A stretch of DNA of 64,000 nucleotides from CAZJAH01 sp964544155 (lineage in GTDB: Bacteria; Bacteroidota; Ignavibacteria; Kapaibacteriales; UBA2268), in assembly GCA_964544155.1 (NCBI GenBank), contig CAZJAH010000002.1, positions 1 to 64,000 of the forward strand, in the 5' to 3' direction. Numbering within the stretch: the first letter of the stretch is position 1; each line of letters opens with the position of its first letter. Below the pieces are notes generated by a model. It was not told where the DNA came from. It made no database searches and saw only the letters and a list, made by a program, of their open reading frames with translations. A program made the translations under genes and the position numbers. Below, one piece after another: positions 52,853 through 62,123 of the stretch.

Positions 52853-52924
52853 AGCGGGAAACGAGATTTGAACTCGCGACCCCAACCTTGGCAAGGTTGT
52901 GCTCTACCACTGAGCTATTCCCGC
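52853..52924 (-). tRNA. tRNA-Gly (anticodon GCC)
   Basis: The 72-base cloverleaf reads GCGGGAA at the 5' end and TTCCCGC plus discriminator T at the 3' end (7-bp acceptor stem). The D-arm contains AGCTCAGTGGTAGAGC, the anticodon loop TTGCCAA, and the T-arm loop TTCAAAT. Glycine tRNAs of this type normally have U at the discriminator. CCA is not encoded. Confidence 0.97.
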
Positions 52925-52947
52925 TTATTGCATTAATTAAGGCGACA

Positions 52948-52978
52948 CAAAATTAAAACAAATGAATTTCTTTTACAA
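52948..52978 (-). promoter_or_regulatory. Bacteroidota-type promoter of tRNA-Gly
   Basis: On the minus strand TTG (52976-52978) is followed by 20 bases and TAATTTTG (52948-52955). This places the start of transcription roughly 15-20 bases before the tRNA. Confidence 0.7.
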
Positions 52979-53629
52979 GCTATTTTTAAAATATTTAATT
53001 TATAAAAAAGATTGTATGAAGAATTCATAAATAAAGCCGCCAAAAATCATCTCTTCGTCAAAGAACTTTCCCTTATTTCAGGGATAGGCAATTTGCGAAT
53101 AATTTTTTAAATGAGCAAATTTATTTTTTAATTCTTGAATTTTTTAATTTTTATCATGGAATCAGCCATTGCCGTTTCTTCAGGAAAAACAAGGACTATT
53201 TGATTTATAGCTGCTTATCGGATATTATAGATTCAGCTTTAGTTATTGCCATCGTAAAGTTGTATTATTAAACCGTTTTAATGATTATGTTATATTTTAG
53301 TTCATCATTTACTTATTGTAGTGTTAAATACCACATGTTGCCGGTACCATTTATCTGCTTGATATTAATAATGTATTGTCTGCTATAATTTTATGAAGTT
53401 TTTCAATTATTAATTTTGTAGTTATTTCTGCTACATTTCACTTGTTATATTTTTTACATTATTAATATTTTTTTGTGACACTTTCACATTATTTCGATCT
53501 ACAAATAAATCAAATTTTGTACTATATATTTCTACTTACTACAGTTGTAACTTGCCATCGCATTTCTAATTAGGGAAGAAGTGCTGTTATATAACTTTAT
53601 TTAAAGTATTTTTTCAATCAGGAGTATCT
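52979..53629. other. 650-base AT-rich gap before the beta-helix gene
   Basis: No ORF of note, tRNA or repeat array was found on either strand. It should contain the promoter of the next gene. AGGAG at 53620-53624 is its Shine-Dalgarno. The hairpin GTGACACTTTCAC lies in the same stretch. Confidence 0.4.
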
Positions 53630-56600
53630 ATGAGAAAGCTTCTAGCCATTTTAGCGGCTTTTGCTGTTATTTATACAGCAAACGCTGATCCTCTCAATGG
53701 TGTTTACACTGTTGGTACCGGAGGAGATTTCCCATCACTTATCGCAGCGTTCGACTCAGTTGACGTCAACGGCCTTGACGGCCCAACAGAGTTACAGATC
53801 ATAAGCGACCTCGACATGACTGCTGAGGCAGTTCTTGGAACAAGAACAGACACACACATGCTTACAATTACAGCTGACGAGCCGGTTACAATTACCGGAT
53901 CGGTTAATCACGGCGGTGTTATTAAATTCGAAGGCTCGGATTACGTTACTATAGACGGCGGCCCGGACAAAAACATCACCATCAAATGCGAAGCCGGTTA
54001 CGGCCAGGCTGTTTGGATTGGTTCACTTGGAGCAGATGCCGGCTGTTCTTATATTACCGTTAAAAACTGTAATATTTACGGCGGTTCCACCCCTACAAGT
54101 TCCTATTCCAGAGGTATATATATTGGTGCAGCCGACAGTTATTCGGCAAGCGACGGATATGATAATGATTACATCACAATAAGTGACAACGTTGTCACAA
54201 GAGCATATTACGGTATCAGGTCTTATGTTTCTTCTACTACAAATCCAAACATAGGCCTGACAATATCCGGAAACTTAGTTTACAGCGATGATATGGCCGA
54301 AAGGATTTATTACGGAATTTATTCCTATTATAGTGAAGACCTTTTGATTGAAAACAATGAGGTTTACAGCTTTCTTGACGGCCTGACATACGAAGGCGGT
54401 TATGGCATTTATACCTATTATACTTATGGCGATATTGCCATTAGAAATAACTATATTCATGATATATCTTACGGAATGTATGTTTATTACAACCGTGGAA
54501 ATACAGTCTATATAGAAGATAACGTACTTACAAATCTGGACTTTCAGGGTATCAGATATTATAACAGCAGCGTTCAAAATACGCCCGCCGTTATCAAAAA
54601 TAATAAAATAAGCAATATCAGCAATAAAAGTACCACGAGCGTAAGTGATATTTTCGGCATTTACATGTATTATTACTCTGATAATACTGAAATAATTAAC
54701 AACTCAATAGTTAATATTGTTAATACTACTTACTCAGGCACAAGCAATTTCCCGCCCACTGCATACGGCATATATATAAATGGTTCTACTTCCCTCAAAA
54801 ACAACGGCGTGAAAATCCTTGGTAACTTCATCAAAGACGTAACTGCTCATCCCACGGATTATTCATCATCTACAATTGATTACTATTATGATAACCCAGC
54901 GGCCATTGCTATTGTAACAGGTAATAACTTTCAGATACATCATAATACCATAAGCCTGACTAAGCCCTTTGCTGCTTCGACTGACGCGGGCTTTTCATCC
55001 GGTATTTTCTTAAGCCGTTATGATAATACTAATCACAGCATACGCAATAACATCATTCAGAACTACATGACAGGCGGCAATACAACAGCTTACGCTTTTT
55101 ACGCTGCTTCAAGAGATAACGAATATGATATTACACTTTCTGAATCAGATAATAATATTGTCGATTTAACGGGAGCCGGTGCTATGGCAAGGCTCGGGAA
55201 GCTGGAGACCGCGGAATACACTTTCCTGGCTGATTGGCAGGCTGATCTGGGATTTGACTTAAATTCTAAGGAGAAACAGGTTATATTAACTGAAGACGGC
55301 CATCTTGATGGTGTTTCGGCAGCGGATAATGACCTGAATTGCCCTCTGCTTAGCAGCGTTACTGAGGATGTCGATGGCGAAACAAGGAGTACATCAAATA
55401 ATAAAGCAGGTATCGATGTTGTTGAATTTCTGCCAATAACCATGACTCAGAATTTGAATATGGACCCGGACAATCAGGATTTATGCCCCGGCATGAATGT
55501 TAAGTTCGAACTGAAAGCTACAACAGGATTTAGCGATGGAATAGAAAGAAACGTTTCTGACGCCCTGACTTATTACTGGTACCAAATTGACCAGGATAAT
55601 AACATCATTGTGCTCCAGAAAGATGCCGATCCGAACATCATTGTAGACAAGAATAAACTCGAAATACAATTTGTTGAAGAATATAACGAAGGCGGTTATT
55701 TCTCAAGAGTAGCATTCCAGGATCTGACTCCGGTTTACAGCGATACTTTGGGCTTTACAGTCCGCGCGCCACTGGAGATAATCTCCATGCCCTCAACATA
55801 TGAAGAAGGCTGTGAAGGCATAGGCGAGATCAGGTTTAGCGTTGAAGCAGCAAATGCTCAGGGTTATGAATGGCAAAAGGAAACAGATGAAGGCTGGGAA
55901 ATAATCGAAGGATTTGAAGGCCCGGAATTTGTTATTGACCTTACTTCAGATGGAATTGATGCAAATAACATAAATACAAACTACAGAGTTAAAGTTTACG
56001 GCGATCCTATCTGCGCTCCCGCGTTTCTTATTTCAGATCCTTCTCAGGTAAATGTTTTCAAACCCATTGAGAACGTATATATGAGCGACGAAGGCAAAGA
56101 ATATGACCTCTGCCAGGGTGAATCAATAAGCTTCACCGCCGCAGCGGAAGGCGATTTCGCGGGATATAAATGGCAGAAACTCGAAGCCGGCACATGGCTT
56201 GATATCGATTCAAGACGCAATCCCTCTGCTATTACTCCAACGCTTACTCTCAATGACGTAGATGAAGCTTTTACGGGTTCATACAGGTGCGAGATTGTCA
56301 GGCTGAACCAGCTTTGCCATACCAAACCTGTTTATACCGGCGCGGTTGAAATAAATGTACCCGAAGTTTTCGAGATAGAAAGCCATCCGGAAAGCTTCAT
56401 CGTTTGTGAAAATGAAGAAGTAACATTGTTCGTAACCGATAACGGTATTGGAACAATACATGACTATACATGGTACAAAGACGGAATTGAAATTCAATTC
56501 CCTGAAGGTACAAATGTTGAAGACAAGAAACTGCTTACAGTTGAAAGCGCCGGGATAAACGATATCGGTAACTACTACTGTGTTATTACAGCGGAAGACT

Positions 56601-57793
56601 GCCGCGGCGTTAATGAATACACTACAAAAACATCAGCCGTTTATGTACTACAGCCTACAGAGATCACCCAGCAGCCACGAGACTTTACAGCTCAAACAGG
56701 CGAGCAGGCAGTTTTCACTGTTGGAGCTCATATGAAAGGTATCGTACCGCCATATTATCAGCATGACTTCCAGTGGTACCGTCATGACGGCGTAAGAAAC
56801 ACTATGATCATTGAAAGTGATAAATTCATCGGCGCAAAAACCGAGAAACTCATTATCAATGATATCGATGCAGCTGATTACGATTATACATACTATGTAG
56901 TGGTAACCGGCAAATGCGGAAATGCTGTTACATCGCTAAGTGTATCAATTATCAACGTTCCCGGTGTTAATATTTTAAGCCAGCCTGTATCTGCGGAAGT
57001 ATGCGAAAATTCAACAGCTATATTCACTGTTGACGCTGAACCTACAGTTGCAGGTACTGTATTGGACTACCAATGGTTTAAAGACGGCGCTCAGATAACT
57101 GACGGGGCTGAATTTTCCGGAACCGAGACAAATGAACTTACTATCATTAATGCAGTCGATGCTCTCGAAGGCCAATACCATGTTGCTATTAACGTTGCCG
57201 GCGGAACCCTGGTTGTTTCAGACCATGCCGATCTTATCGTTACCACAGCTCCTGTATTGACCGAAGACCTCGAAGATCTACTCGAAGTAGTTAAGGATGA
57301 TCCTCTGCATCTTGAAGTAATTGCTGATGACCCGAATGCTACATATCAGTGGTTCAAAGACGGTGCGGAATTAAGGGGTGAAATCAGCCCGGTATTTACT
57401 ATCGCGGCAGCCGCTGATTCTGACGCCGGCAAATACATATGCATGGTTTCAAATGCTTGCGGAGAAACAGCATCAAATGAATGTGAAGTGACTGTTCTGA
57501 CCGGCCCGAAACCTGTCAGTGTTAGCGATAAAGCATTCTTTGCCGTAACAAATCAGCCTAACCCGTGCCACGACGCTACCGAGATCAGTTTCTCGCTTGC
57601 TTCATACTCTGAAGTTAAGCTTGTAGTTACAGATTCATTCGGAAGAACTGTAGTAGTTCTGAATGACGGCGCTCTTAACGCGGGCAGCCATTCATTCAAT
57701 CTGGATGTTAACGGCCTGAGCTCGGGTGTATATTACTACACAATCACTACCGCCCATGACAAAGTCAGCGGAAGCATTGTAGTAGTTAAATAA
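53630..57793 (+). CDS. Secreted right-handed beta-helix and Ig-like protein with type IX sorting domain
   Basis: The 1387 residues begin with a signal peptide (MRKLLAILAAFAVIYTANA). A beta-helix (about 30-500) has successive coils ending in YGI-x-YY type motifs with Asn-rich turns (TISGNLVYSDD, IRNNYIHDISYGMYVYYN). From about 600 there are several Ig-like/PKD-type domains with WQK or WYKDG cores and cysteine pairs. The final 80 residues are a type A sorting domain (NQPNPCHDATEISFSL, LSSGVYYYTITT). It should be secreted by the type IX system. AGGAG precedes the ATG by about five bases. The ligand or function is unknown; surface adhesion or polysaccharide binding are possible. Confidence 0.85.
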   Translation: MRKLLAILAAFAVIYTANADPLNGVYTVGTGGDFPSLIAAFDSVDVNGLDGPTELQIISDLDMTAEAVLGTRTDTHMLTITADEPVTITGSVNHGGVIKFEGSDYVTIDGGPDKNITIKCEAGYGQAVWIGSLGADAGCSYITVKNCNIYGGSTPTSSYSRGIYIGAADSYSASDGYDNDYITISDNVVTRAYYGIRSYVSSTTNPNIGLTISGNLVYSDDMAERIYYGIYSYYSEDLLIENNEVYSFLDGLTYEGGYGIYTYYTYGDIAIRNNYIHDISYGMYVYYNRGNTVYIEDNVLTNLDFQGIRYYNSSVQNTPAVIKNNKISNISNKSTTSVSDIFGIYMYYYSDNTEIINNSIVNIVNTTYSGTSNFPPTAYGIYINGSTSLKNNGVKILGNFIKDVTAHPTDYSSSTIDYYYDNPAAIAIVTGNNFQIHHNTISLTKPFAASTDAGFSSGIFLSRYDNTNHSIRNNIIQNYMTGGNTTAYAFYAASRDNEYDITLSESDNNIVDLTGAGAMARLGKLETAEYTFLADWQADLGFDLNSKEKQVILTEDGHLDGVSAADNDLNCPLLSSVTEDVDGETRSTSNNKAGIDVVEFLPITMTQNLNMDPDNQDLCPGMNVKFELKATTGFSDGIERNVSDALTYYWYQIDQDNNIIVLQKDADPNIIVDKNKLEIQFVEEYNEGGYFSRVAFQDLTPVYSDTLGFTVRAPLEIISMPSTYEEGCEGIGEIRFSVEAANAQGYEWQKETDEGWEIIEGFEGPEFVIDLTSDGIDANNINTNYRVKVYGDPICAPAFLISDPSQVNVFKPIENVYMSDEGKEYDLCQGESISFTAAAEGDFAGYKWQKLEAGTWLDIDSRRNPSAITPTLTLNDVDEAFTGSYRCEIVRLNQLCHTKPVYTGAVEINVPEVFEIESHPESFIVCENEEVTLFVTDNGIGTIHDYTWYKDGIEIQFPEGTNVEDKKLLTVESAGINDIGNYYCVITAEDCRGVNEYTTKTSAVYVLQPTEITQQPRDFTAQTGEQAVFTVGAHMKGIVPPYYQHDFQWYRHDGVRNTMIIESDKFIGAKTEKLIINDIDAADYDYTYYVVVTGKCGNAVTSLSVSIINVPGVNILSQPVSAEVCENSTAIFTVDAEPTVAGTVLDYQWFKDGAQITDGAEFSGTETNELTIINAVDALEGQYHVAINVAGGTLVVSDHADLIVTTAPVLTEDLEDLLEVVKDDPLHLEVIADDPNATYQWFKDGAELRGEISPVFTIAAAADSDAGKYICMVSNACGETASNECEVTVLTGPKPVSVSDKAFFAVTNQPNPCHDATEISFSLASYSEVKLVVTDSFGRTVVVLNDGALNAGSHSFNLDVNGLSSGVYYYTITTAHDKVSGSIVVVK

Positions 57794-57816
57794 GAACTCA
57801 CTTATATTAATAAAAG

Positions 57817-57849
57817 AGCCGGCAGGTTAATTCTGCCGGCTTTTTTTTT
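57817..57849 (+). terminator. Terminator of the beta-helix gene
   Basis: The stem GCCGGCAG (57818-57825) pairs with CTGCCGGC (57833-57840), with a 7-base loop. A run of nine Ts follows. Confidence 0.92.
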
Positions 57850-57872
57850 ATAGTATCACCGGAATAACATGC

Positions 57873-57898
57873 AGATCGCTGAATAATATGAGCGATCT
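57873..57898 (-). terminator. Hairpin after the TreY-MalQ gene
   Basis: An 8-bp stem pairs AGATCGCT (57873-57880) with AGCGATCT (57891-57898), with a 10-base loop. It lies directly after the TreY-MalQ stop. The T run on the minus strand is weak. Confidence 0.5.
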
Positions 57899-57905
57899 TT
57901 ATTTC

Positions 57906-60900
57906 TCAGTACCGGCCGAATATCTCTGTTATTTCTTTAAGATAGGCAATCGAGCTGACGTTAAGCTGGCCTTGCCGGAGCTTCCACAGCCAGTTGCCTT
58001 TTGTTGTTGAGGGCGTATTCATCCTGCTTTTTTCATCAAGTCCGAGAATATCCTGCACGGGGGCAATGGCAATTTTCGCCGGAGATGAGAAACATATCCT
58101 GAGTATAACTTCGTGGCAGTTCTTTTCTTTTACTTTGATTCCGGTGTATTGCTCAATTTTCTTCTTCATTGCGCTATCCGCTTCCTTACGAAACCATCCG
58201 CGGGCAGTGTTATTATCATGCGTGCCTGTATAAGCGATGCTGTTATAGCCGTGATTATGCGTAATATGCGGCTGAAAAGGCGTATTATCCCCAAAAGCGA
58301 ACTGCAGGACCTTCATGCCGGGCAGTCCGTAATTATCCCTTAGGTCGTAAACAGGCCGGTCTATTTTGCCCAGGTCTTCTGCCACAAAGGGCATTTCGGG
58401 AAATTCATTTTTCAGCGTGTCGAAAAGGCTCTGCCCGGGGCCTTCCACCCACTTTCCGTTAATTGCGGTTTCTTCCCGGGCCGGTACTTCCCAGTAAGCT
58501 GAGAATCCCCTGAAGTGGTCGAGCCTAACAAGGTCATACCATTCGAGGTTTTTAACTAATCTCTTTATCCACCAGTCATATCCGTTTTCTTTAAGGAAAT
58601 CCCAGCGGTATATGGGCATATTCCAAAGCTGGCCGGTTTTACTGAAATAATCGGGCGGAACGCCGGCTACCGTTACGGGTTTTTTTTCAGCATCCAGCCT
58701 GAACATTTCCGGTCGTGCCCATACGTCCGCACTGTCATAGCTGACGTAAATAGGTACATCGCCGAATATCTTTATTCCGCGGTCATTGGCGTATTCCTTA
58801 ACTGCTGACCACTGCTTTGTGAAAATGAACTGCTTAAATCGGACTTTTTCCAGCTCAAAAGAAAATTTTTCCCGGAACTGCTCAAGTGCTGCCTCATGCC
58901 TGTCGCGATATTCCATGGGCCAGGTATTCCATTCCGCGCCTTTGTAAAATCTTTTCAGGGTAATGAAAAGCGCGAAATCATCCAGCCAATGTTTCTCCTT
59001 TTCAATAAATACTTTAAATTCTTCATGCAGGGGATGATCCTTCCTATGCTTAAATTCCGCGCAGGCCTTATCAAGCAGGAGGTGCTTGAATTCCTCAGCT
59101 CCGCGGTAATCAGCTTTATCGCTGTCAGGAAATTCTGCGGTTGCTATAGCTTTTTCGTCAATCAGGCCCTGTTCAACAAGATAGCGCGGATCGGTCAGGA
59201 TAACATTTCCGGCAAGCGCGGATAGTGAACTGTATGGCGAATAGCCGGTGAGCATATCCGAAGCGTTGAGCGGCAGTATTTGCCATATACTTTGGCCTGC
59301 TGCTTCGAGCAAGTCAATAAATTCGTAAGCTTCCCTGCCGAACCCTCCTATGCCGAATTCACCGGGCAAAGATGAAACATGCAGCAGCAATCCGGCTTCA
59401 CGCTTAGGCATGGCCGGCCGGCCCTTAAGGAAAGCCACAGGCGTATCCTTTAAGATATCTTTTGCTTTTATGCTTTTCTCACTGGTAATTATGTTTCCCG
59501 TTATTATGTTTTGCCATTCGGGCGGGGTAAAATCAATAAGCTCAATTCGGGTATCTTCCCAATCAAAATCATCATCAAAATAGCCTATTGCCGCCGTGTT
59601 TAATATCACTGCTGTGATATAATGCTGCTTTTTGTATTTTCTAATAAAGGCAATAATATTATCGGCAAATTTTCCCTGTATATTAAGTGGTATGTACTTT
59701 CCTTTGGCAAATAGTTCAACTTCAGCCTTTCTTTCATTCAGGGTGACAAATGTCAGCAATTGCTTTATCCTGCCATCATGGCGGGTTTTCCACAATTCTT
59801 TATATAGTTTATCAGGTGAGCGGCCATAATTTTCGATTATGTGATCAAGGTTTTGTCCGAGACGTTCATAATCCACAGGCCGCCGGTTATCGGGATCAAC
59901 GAAGCTCAGATCCCAACTTTCACAGCCCCGGTAGGTATCCGGCACTCCCGGGCAGGTATTCTTTAACAAAAGCTGTGTAAGGGAATTAATAATCCCGTGA
60001 TCGATTACTTCCCGCATGAAATGCCTGAAATTAACAAAGAAAACCGAATCCCGGTGCAGTATGCTATCAACAAATCCCAGAGAAATCCTCTCGTACTCTT
60101 CGTCGGGATCGCTCCAGTTTGTATTAAATTTTGCTTCGCGAAGCACTTTTATAAGATAATCATTAAATCTGCTCCTGAAGCTTTCATCAGGCTCAATATC
60201 CATCGGGAAAGCTCCGGCAAGCGCCTGATAAATAAAGTATTCGTCATTTCTGTCGGGGGCTTCTTTGCCTTTGTGCATTACTTTCAGGGATTGATTCATC
60301 TTGTGCCATTGCTCAGCCATTTCCCCCCATCTTTCCGGGTAATCGCTCAATGCATTGAGCCTGGCGCGGCTGTCTTCGCCTCGTTTTGTGTCGTGTGTGG
60401 CCGTGGCATTCATTGTAAGTGGTGATTCCTGCTGCCTTTTGAGCATAGCATCGTGAAATTCCTCATTTGTAATACCGAAATATCCCGGTGAATCACCGAC
60501 CTCATTATGAGCGATAAATAAATTATAAGAGTAAAAAGCAGTATCTTCGAGGCCCTTGGCCATTAGCGGGCCGGATAGCTGCATCAGACGCCTGAAGAAA
60601 AAATTAACTGCGTCAGGATCCTCCGCGGCGATTTCTTTTTTTGAAGTGAAAATTTCGTTGAGGAATTCCAGCTCTTCTTGAATATCTTCATTTCCTTCTT
60701 CGGCCTTGACTTTTTCAATTACAGATGAGATAAATTTCTTGCTTTCTTCCGACATCGTGCCCGGATCATAATATACCCTGTACACCGGGAAATGTATGAG
60801 AAATTCCGCGATTGCTTTTTCCGCGGAATTGCGGCTGAAGCCCTTTACTTTAGCGGGAGCAAGCTCCATAAAAAGCCTGACCAAATTATCAAGCTCCCCG

Positions 60901-62099
60901 GCTAGCCTGTTCATAAGGAAAAATTCTTTCTTACGGTAAAATTCCTCGCGGGCTGTGGTACCCTCCTCACTCCATCTTTCATAGTATTCGCGGAATTCTT
61001 TTTTGCTTTGGTTATTTGTCAATAGATTATTCACAAGCGCAAGAAAATCATATCCTGTTGTGCCCTGTACAGGCCAGTTGGAATCCGGGTTTTCATCCTT
61101 TTCTAGAATCTTTTCGACGATTATGTATTTGTCTTTCCCGGCGAATTCCCTGAGACTTTCGAGGTATCGGGCGGGATTGAACAGGCCGTCTATATGGTCT
61201 ATCCTCAGGCCGTCAATAAGGCCTTTATTACAATGGCCGAAAATCATTCCGTGATAGTCTCTGAAAACGCCTTCATCTTCCTGCCTGACGCAAATAAGCC
61301 CGTTTATGGAAAAAAATCTGCGGTAGTTGATTTTTTTCTCTGTTACCCTCCAGAAAACCGGGGCGTAATATAGCTTGTCTAAGATCTTTAGTATATTTTC
61401 GGGCTGTTCATTTATATTTTTTACTAAATAATTAATAGAATGAATGATTTCATCCCTGTATCCGTAAGTATTGATCATTTCATTATTGAGATCATTCCAT
61501 TCCGCTGAGCCGCCCCGGAACTCAGCCATTTTGTTTAGCGGATATGGCAGCGGACCCGGATAGATTTCCTTAAAGTATTTGTAAGCGGGAATAGATAAAG
61601 GATATTCACTCTCATAATATTTGAGGACGAATCCATTAGAGGTAAAGGCTATTTTCAATTCTCCGCTTTCTATAGCTTCATCAGTATTTTTTCCGAGAAA
61701 TGGCAGCAAAAGTTTTTCATTTTCTTCGGTTAATATGTCGAAATAATTGAAAAAGGATGATAATTTCCATTTTTCCAGTACATCCATCAAGAGTATATTC
61801 TCATGTGAATATGCCATGTGGTTGGGAACAATATCCTGCAGCCAGCCAATGCCTTTCCGCTTTCTTTCGTCAGCCAGGCGGATGAATTCCTCCTCTGTGC
61901 CAATCTCCGGATTAAGCTCAAGCGGATCGGTCAAATCATAGCCGTGAGTGCTGCCGCTTACCGCTTTAGCAATGGGCGAAGCGTATATCGTGCCGGCGCC
62001 TGTTTTCTCTAAGTAAGAAATCAGCCGCCCGGCATCTGAAAAAGTAAAATCCCTATTAAACTGAAACCTGTATGTCGATACAGGATTATATGCTTGCAT
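57906..62099 (-). CDS. Malto-oligosyltrehalose synthase fused to 4-alpha-glucanotransferase
   Basis: The 1397 residues contain two full enzymes. Residues 1 to about 895 are TreY, which turns the reducing end of maltodextrins into trehalose, with GTIYASPIAKAVSGSTHGYD, IVPNHMAYS, GLRIDHIDGLFNP, IIVEKILE and ATATHDTKRGEDSRARL. Residues 897-1397 are MalQ, amylomaltase, with VSSLPGEFGIGGFG, LVRLDHFRGF, FVAEDLG and YTGTHDNNTARGW. No separate start or frame change lies between them. The order is TreY then MalQ. It sits 24 bases after glgB, so it is co-transcribed. Trehalose release would need TreZ, which is not in this window. Confidence 0.93.
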   Translation of the reverse strand: MQAYNPVSTYRFQFNRDFTFSDAGRLISYLEKTGAGTIYASPIAKAVSGSTHGYDLTDPLELNPEIGTEEEFIRLADERKRKGIGWLQDIVPNHMAYSHENILLMDVLEKWKLSSFFNYFDILTEENEKLLLPFLGKNTDEAIESGELKIAFTSNGFVLKYYESEYPLSIPAYKYFKEIYPGPLPYPLNKMAEFRGGSAEWNDLNNEMINTYGYRDEIIHSINYLVKNINEQPENILKILDKLYYAPVFWRVTEKKINYRRFFSINGLICVRQEDEGVFRDYHGMIFGHCNKGLIDGLRIDHIDGLFNPARYLESLREFAGKDKYIIVEKILEKDENPDSNWPVQGTTGYDFLALVNNLLTNNQSKKEFREYYERWSEEGTTAREEFYRKKEFFLMNRLAGELDNLVRLFMELAPAKVKGFSRNSAEKAIAEFLIHFPVYRVYYDPGTMSEESKKFISSVIEKVKAEEGNEDIQEELEFLNEIFTSKKEIAAEDPDAVNFFFRRLMQLSGPLMAKGLEDTAFYSYNLFIAHNEVGDSPGYFGITNEEFHDAMLKRQQESPLTMNATATHDTKRGEDSRARLNALSDYPERWGEMAEQWHKMNQSLKVMHKGKEAPDRNDEYFIYQALAGAFPMDIEPDESFRSRFNDYLIKVLREAKFNTNWSDPDEEYERISLGFVDSILHRDSVFFVNFRHFMREVIDHGIINSLTQLLLKNTCPGVPDTYRGCESWDLSFVDPDNRRPVDYERLGQNLDHIIENYGRSPDKLYKELWKTRHDGRIKQLLTFVTLNERKAEVELFAKGKYIPLNIQGKFADNIIAFIRKYKKQHYITAVILNTAAIGYFDDDFDWEDTRIELIDFTPPEWQNIITGNIITSEKSIKAKDILKDTPVAFLKGRPAMPKREAGLLLHVSSLPGEFGIGGFGREAYEFIDLLEAAGQSIWQILPLNASDMLTGYSPYSSLSALAGNVILTDPRYLVEQGLIDEKAIATAEFPDSDKADYRGAEEFKHLLLDKACAEFKHRKDHPLHEEFKVFIEKEKHWLDDFALFITLKRFYKGAEWNTWPMEYRDRHEAALEQFREKFSFELEKVRFKQFIFTKQWSAVKEYANDRGIKIFGDVPIYVSYDSADVWARPEMFRLDAEKKPVTVAGVPPDYFSKTGQLWNMPIYRWDFLKENGYDWWIKRLVKNLEWYDLVRLDHFRGFSAYWEVPAREETAINGKWVEGPGQSLFDTLKNEFPEMPFVAEDLGKIDRPVYDLRDNYGLPGMKVLQFAFGDNTPFQPHITHNHGYNSIAYTGTHDNNTARGWFRKEADSAMKKKIEQYTGIKVKEKNCHEVILRICFSSPAKIAIAPVQDILGLDEKSRMNTPSTTKGNWLWKLRQGQLNVSSIAYLKEITEIFGRY

Positions 62100-62123
62100 T
62101 AATTCCTTTTTGCTTAATAAAAA

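Noticed and set aside
52670..52894. 74-codon minus-strand ORF
   Set aside because: It lies over the tRNA-Gly gene and its terminator. The RNA explains the sequence.
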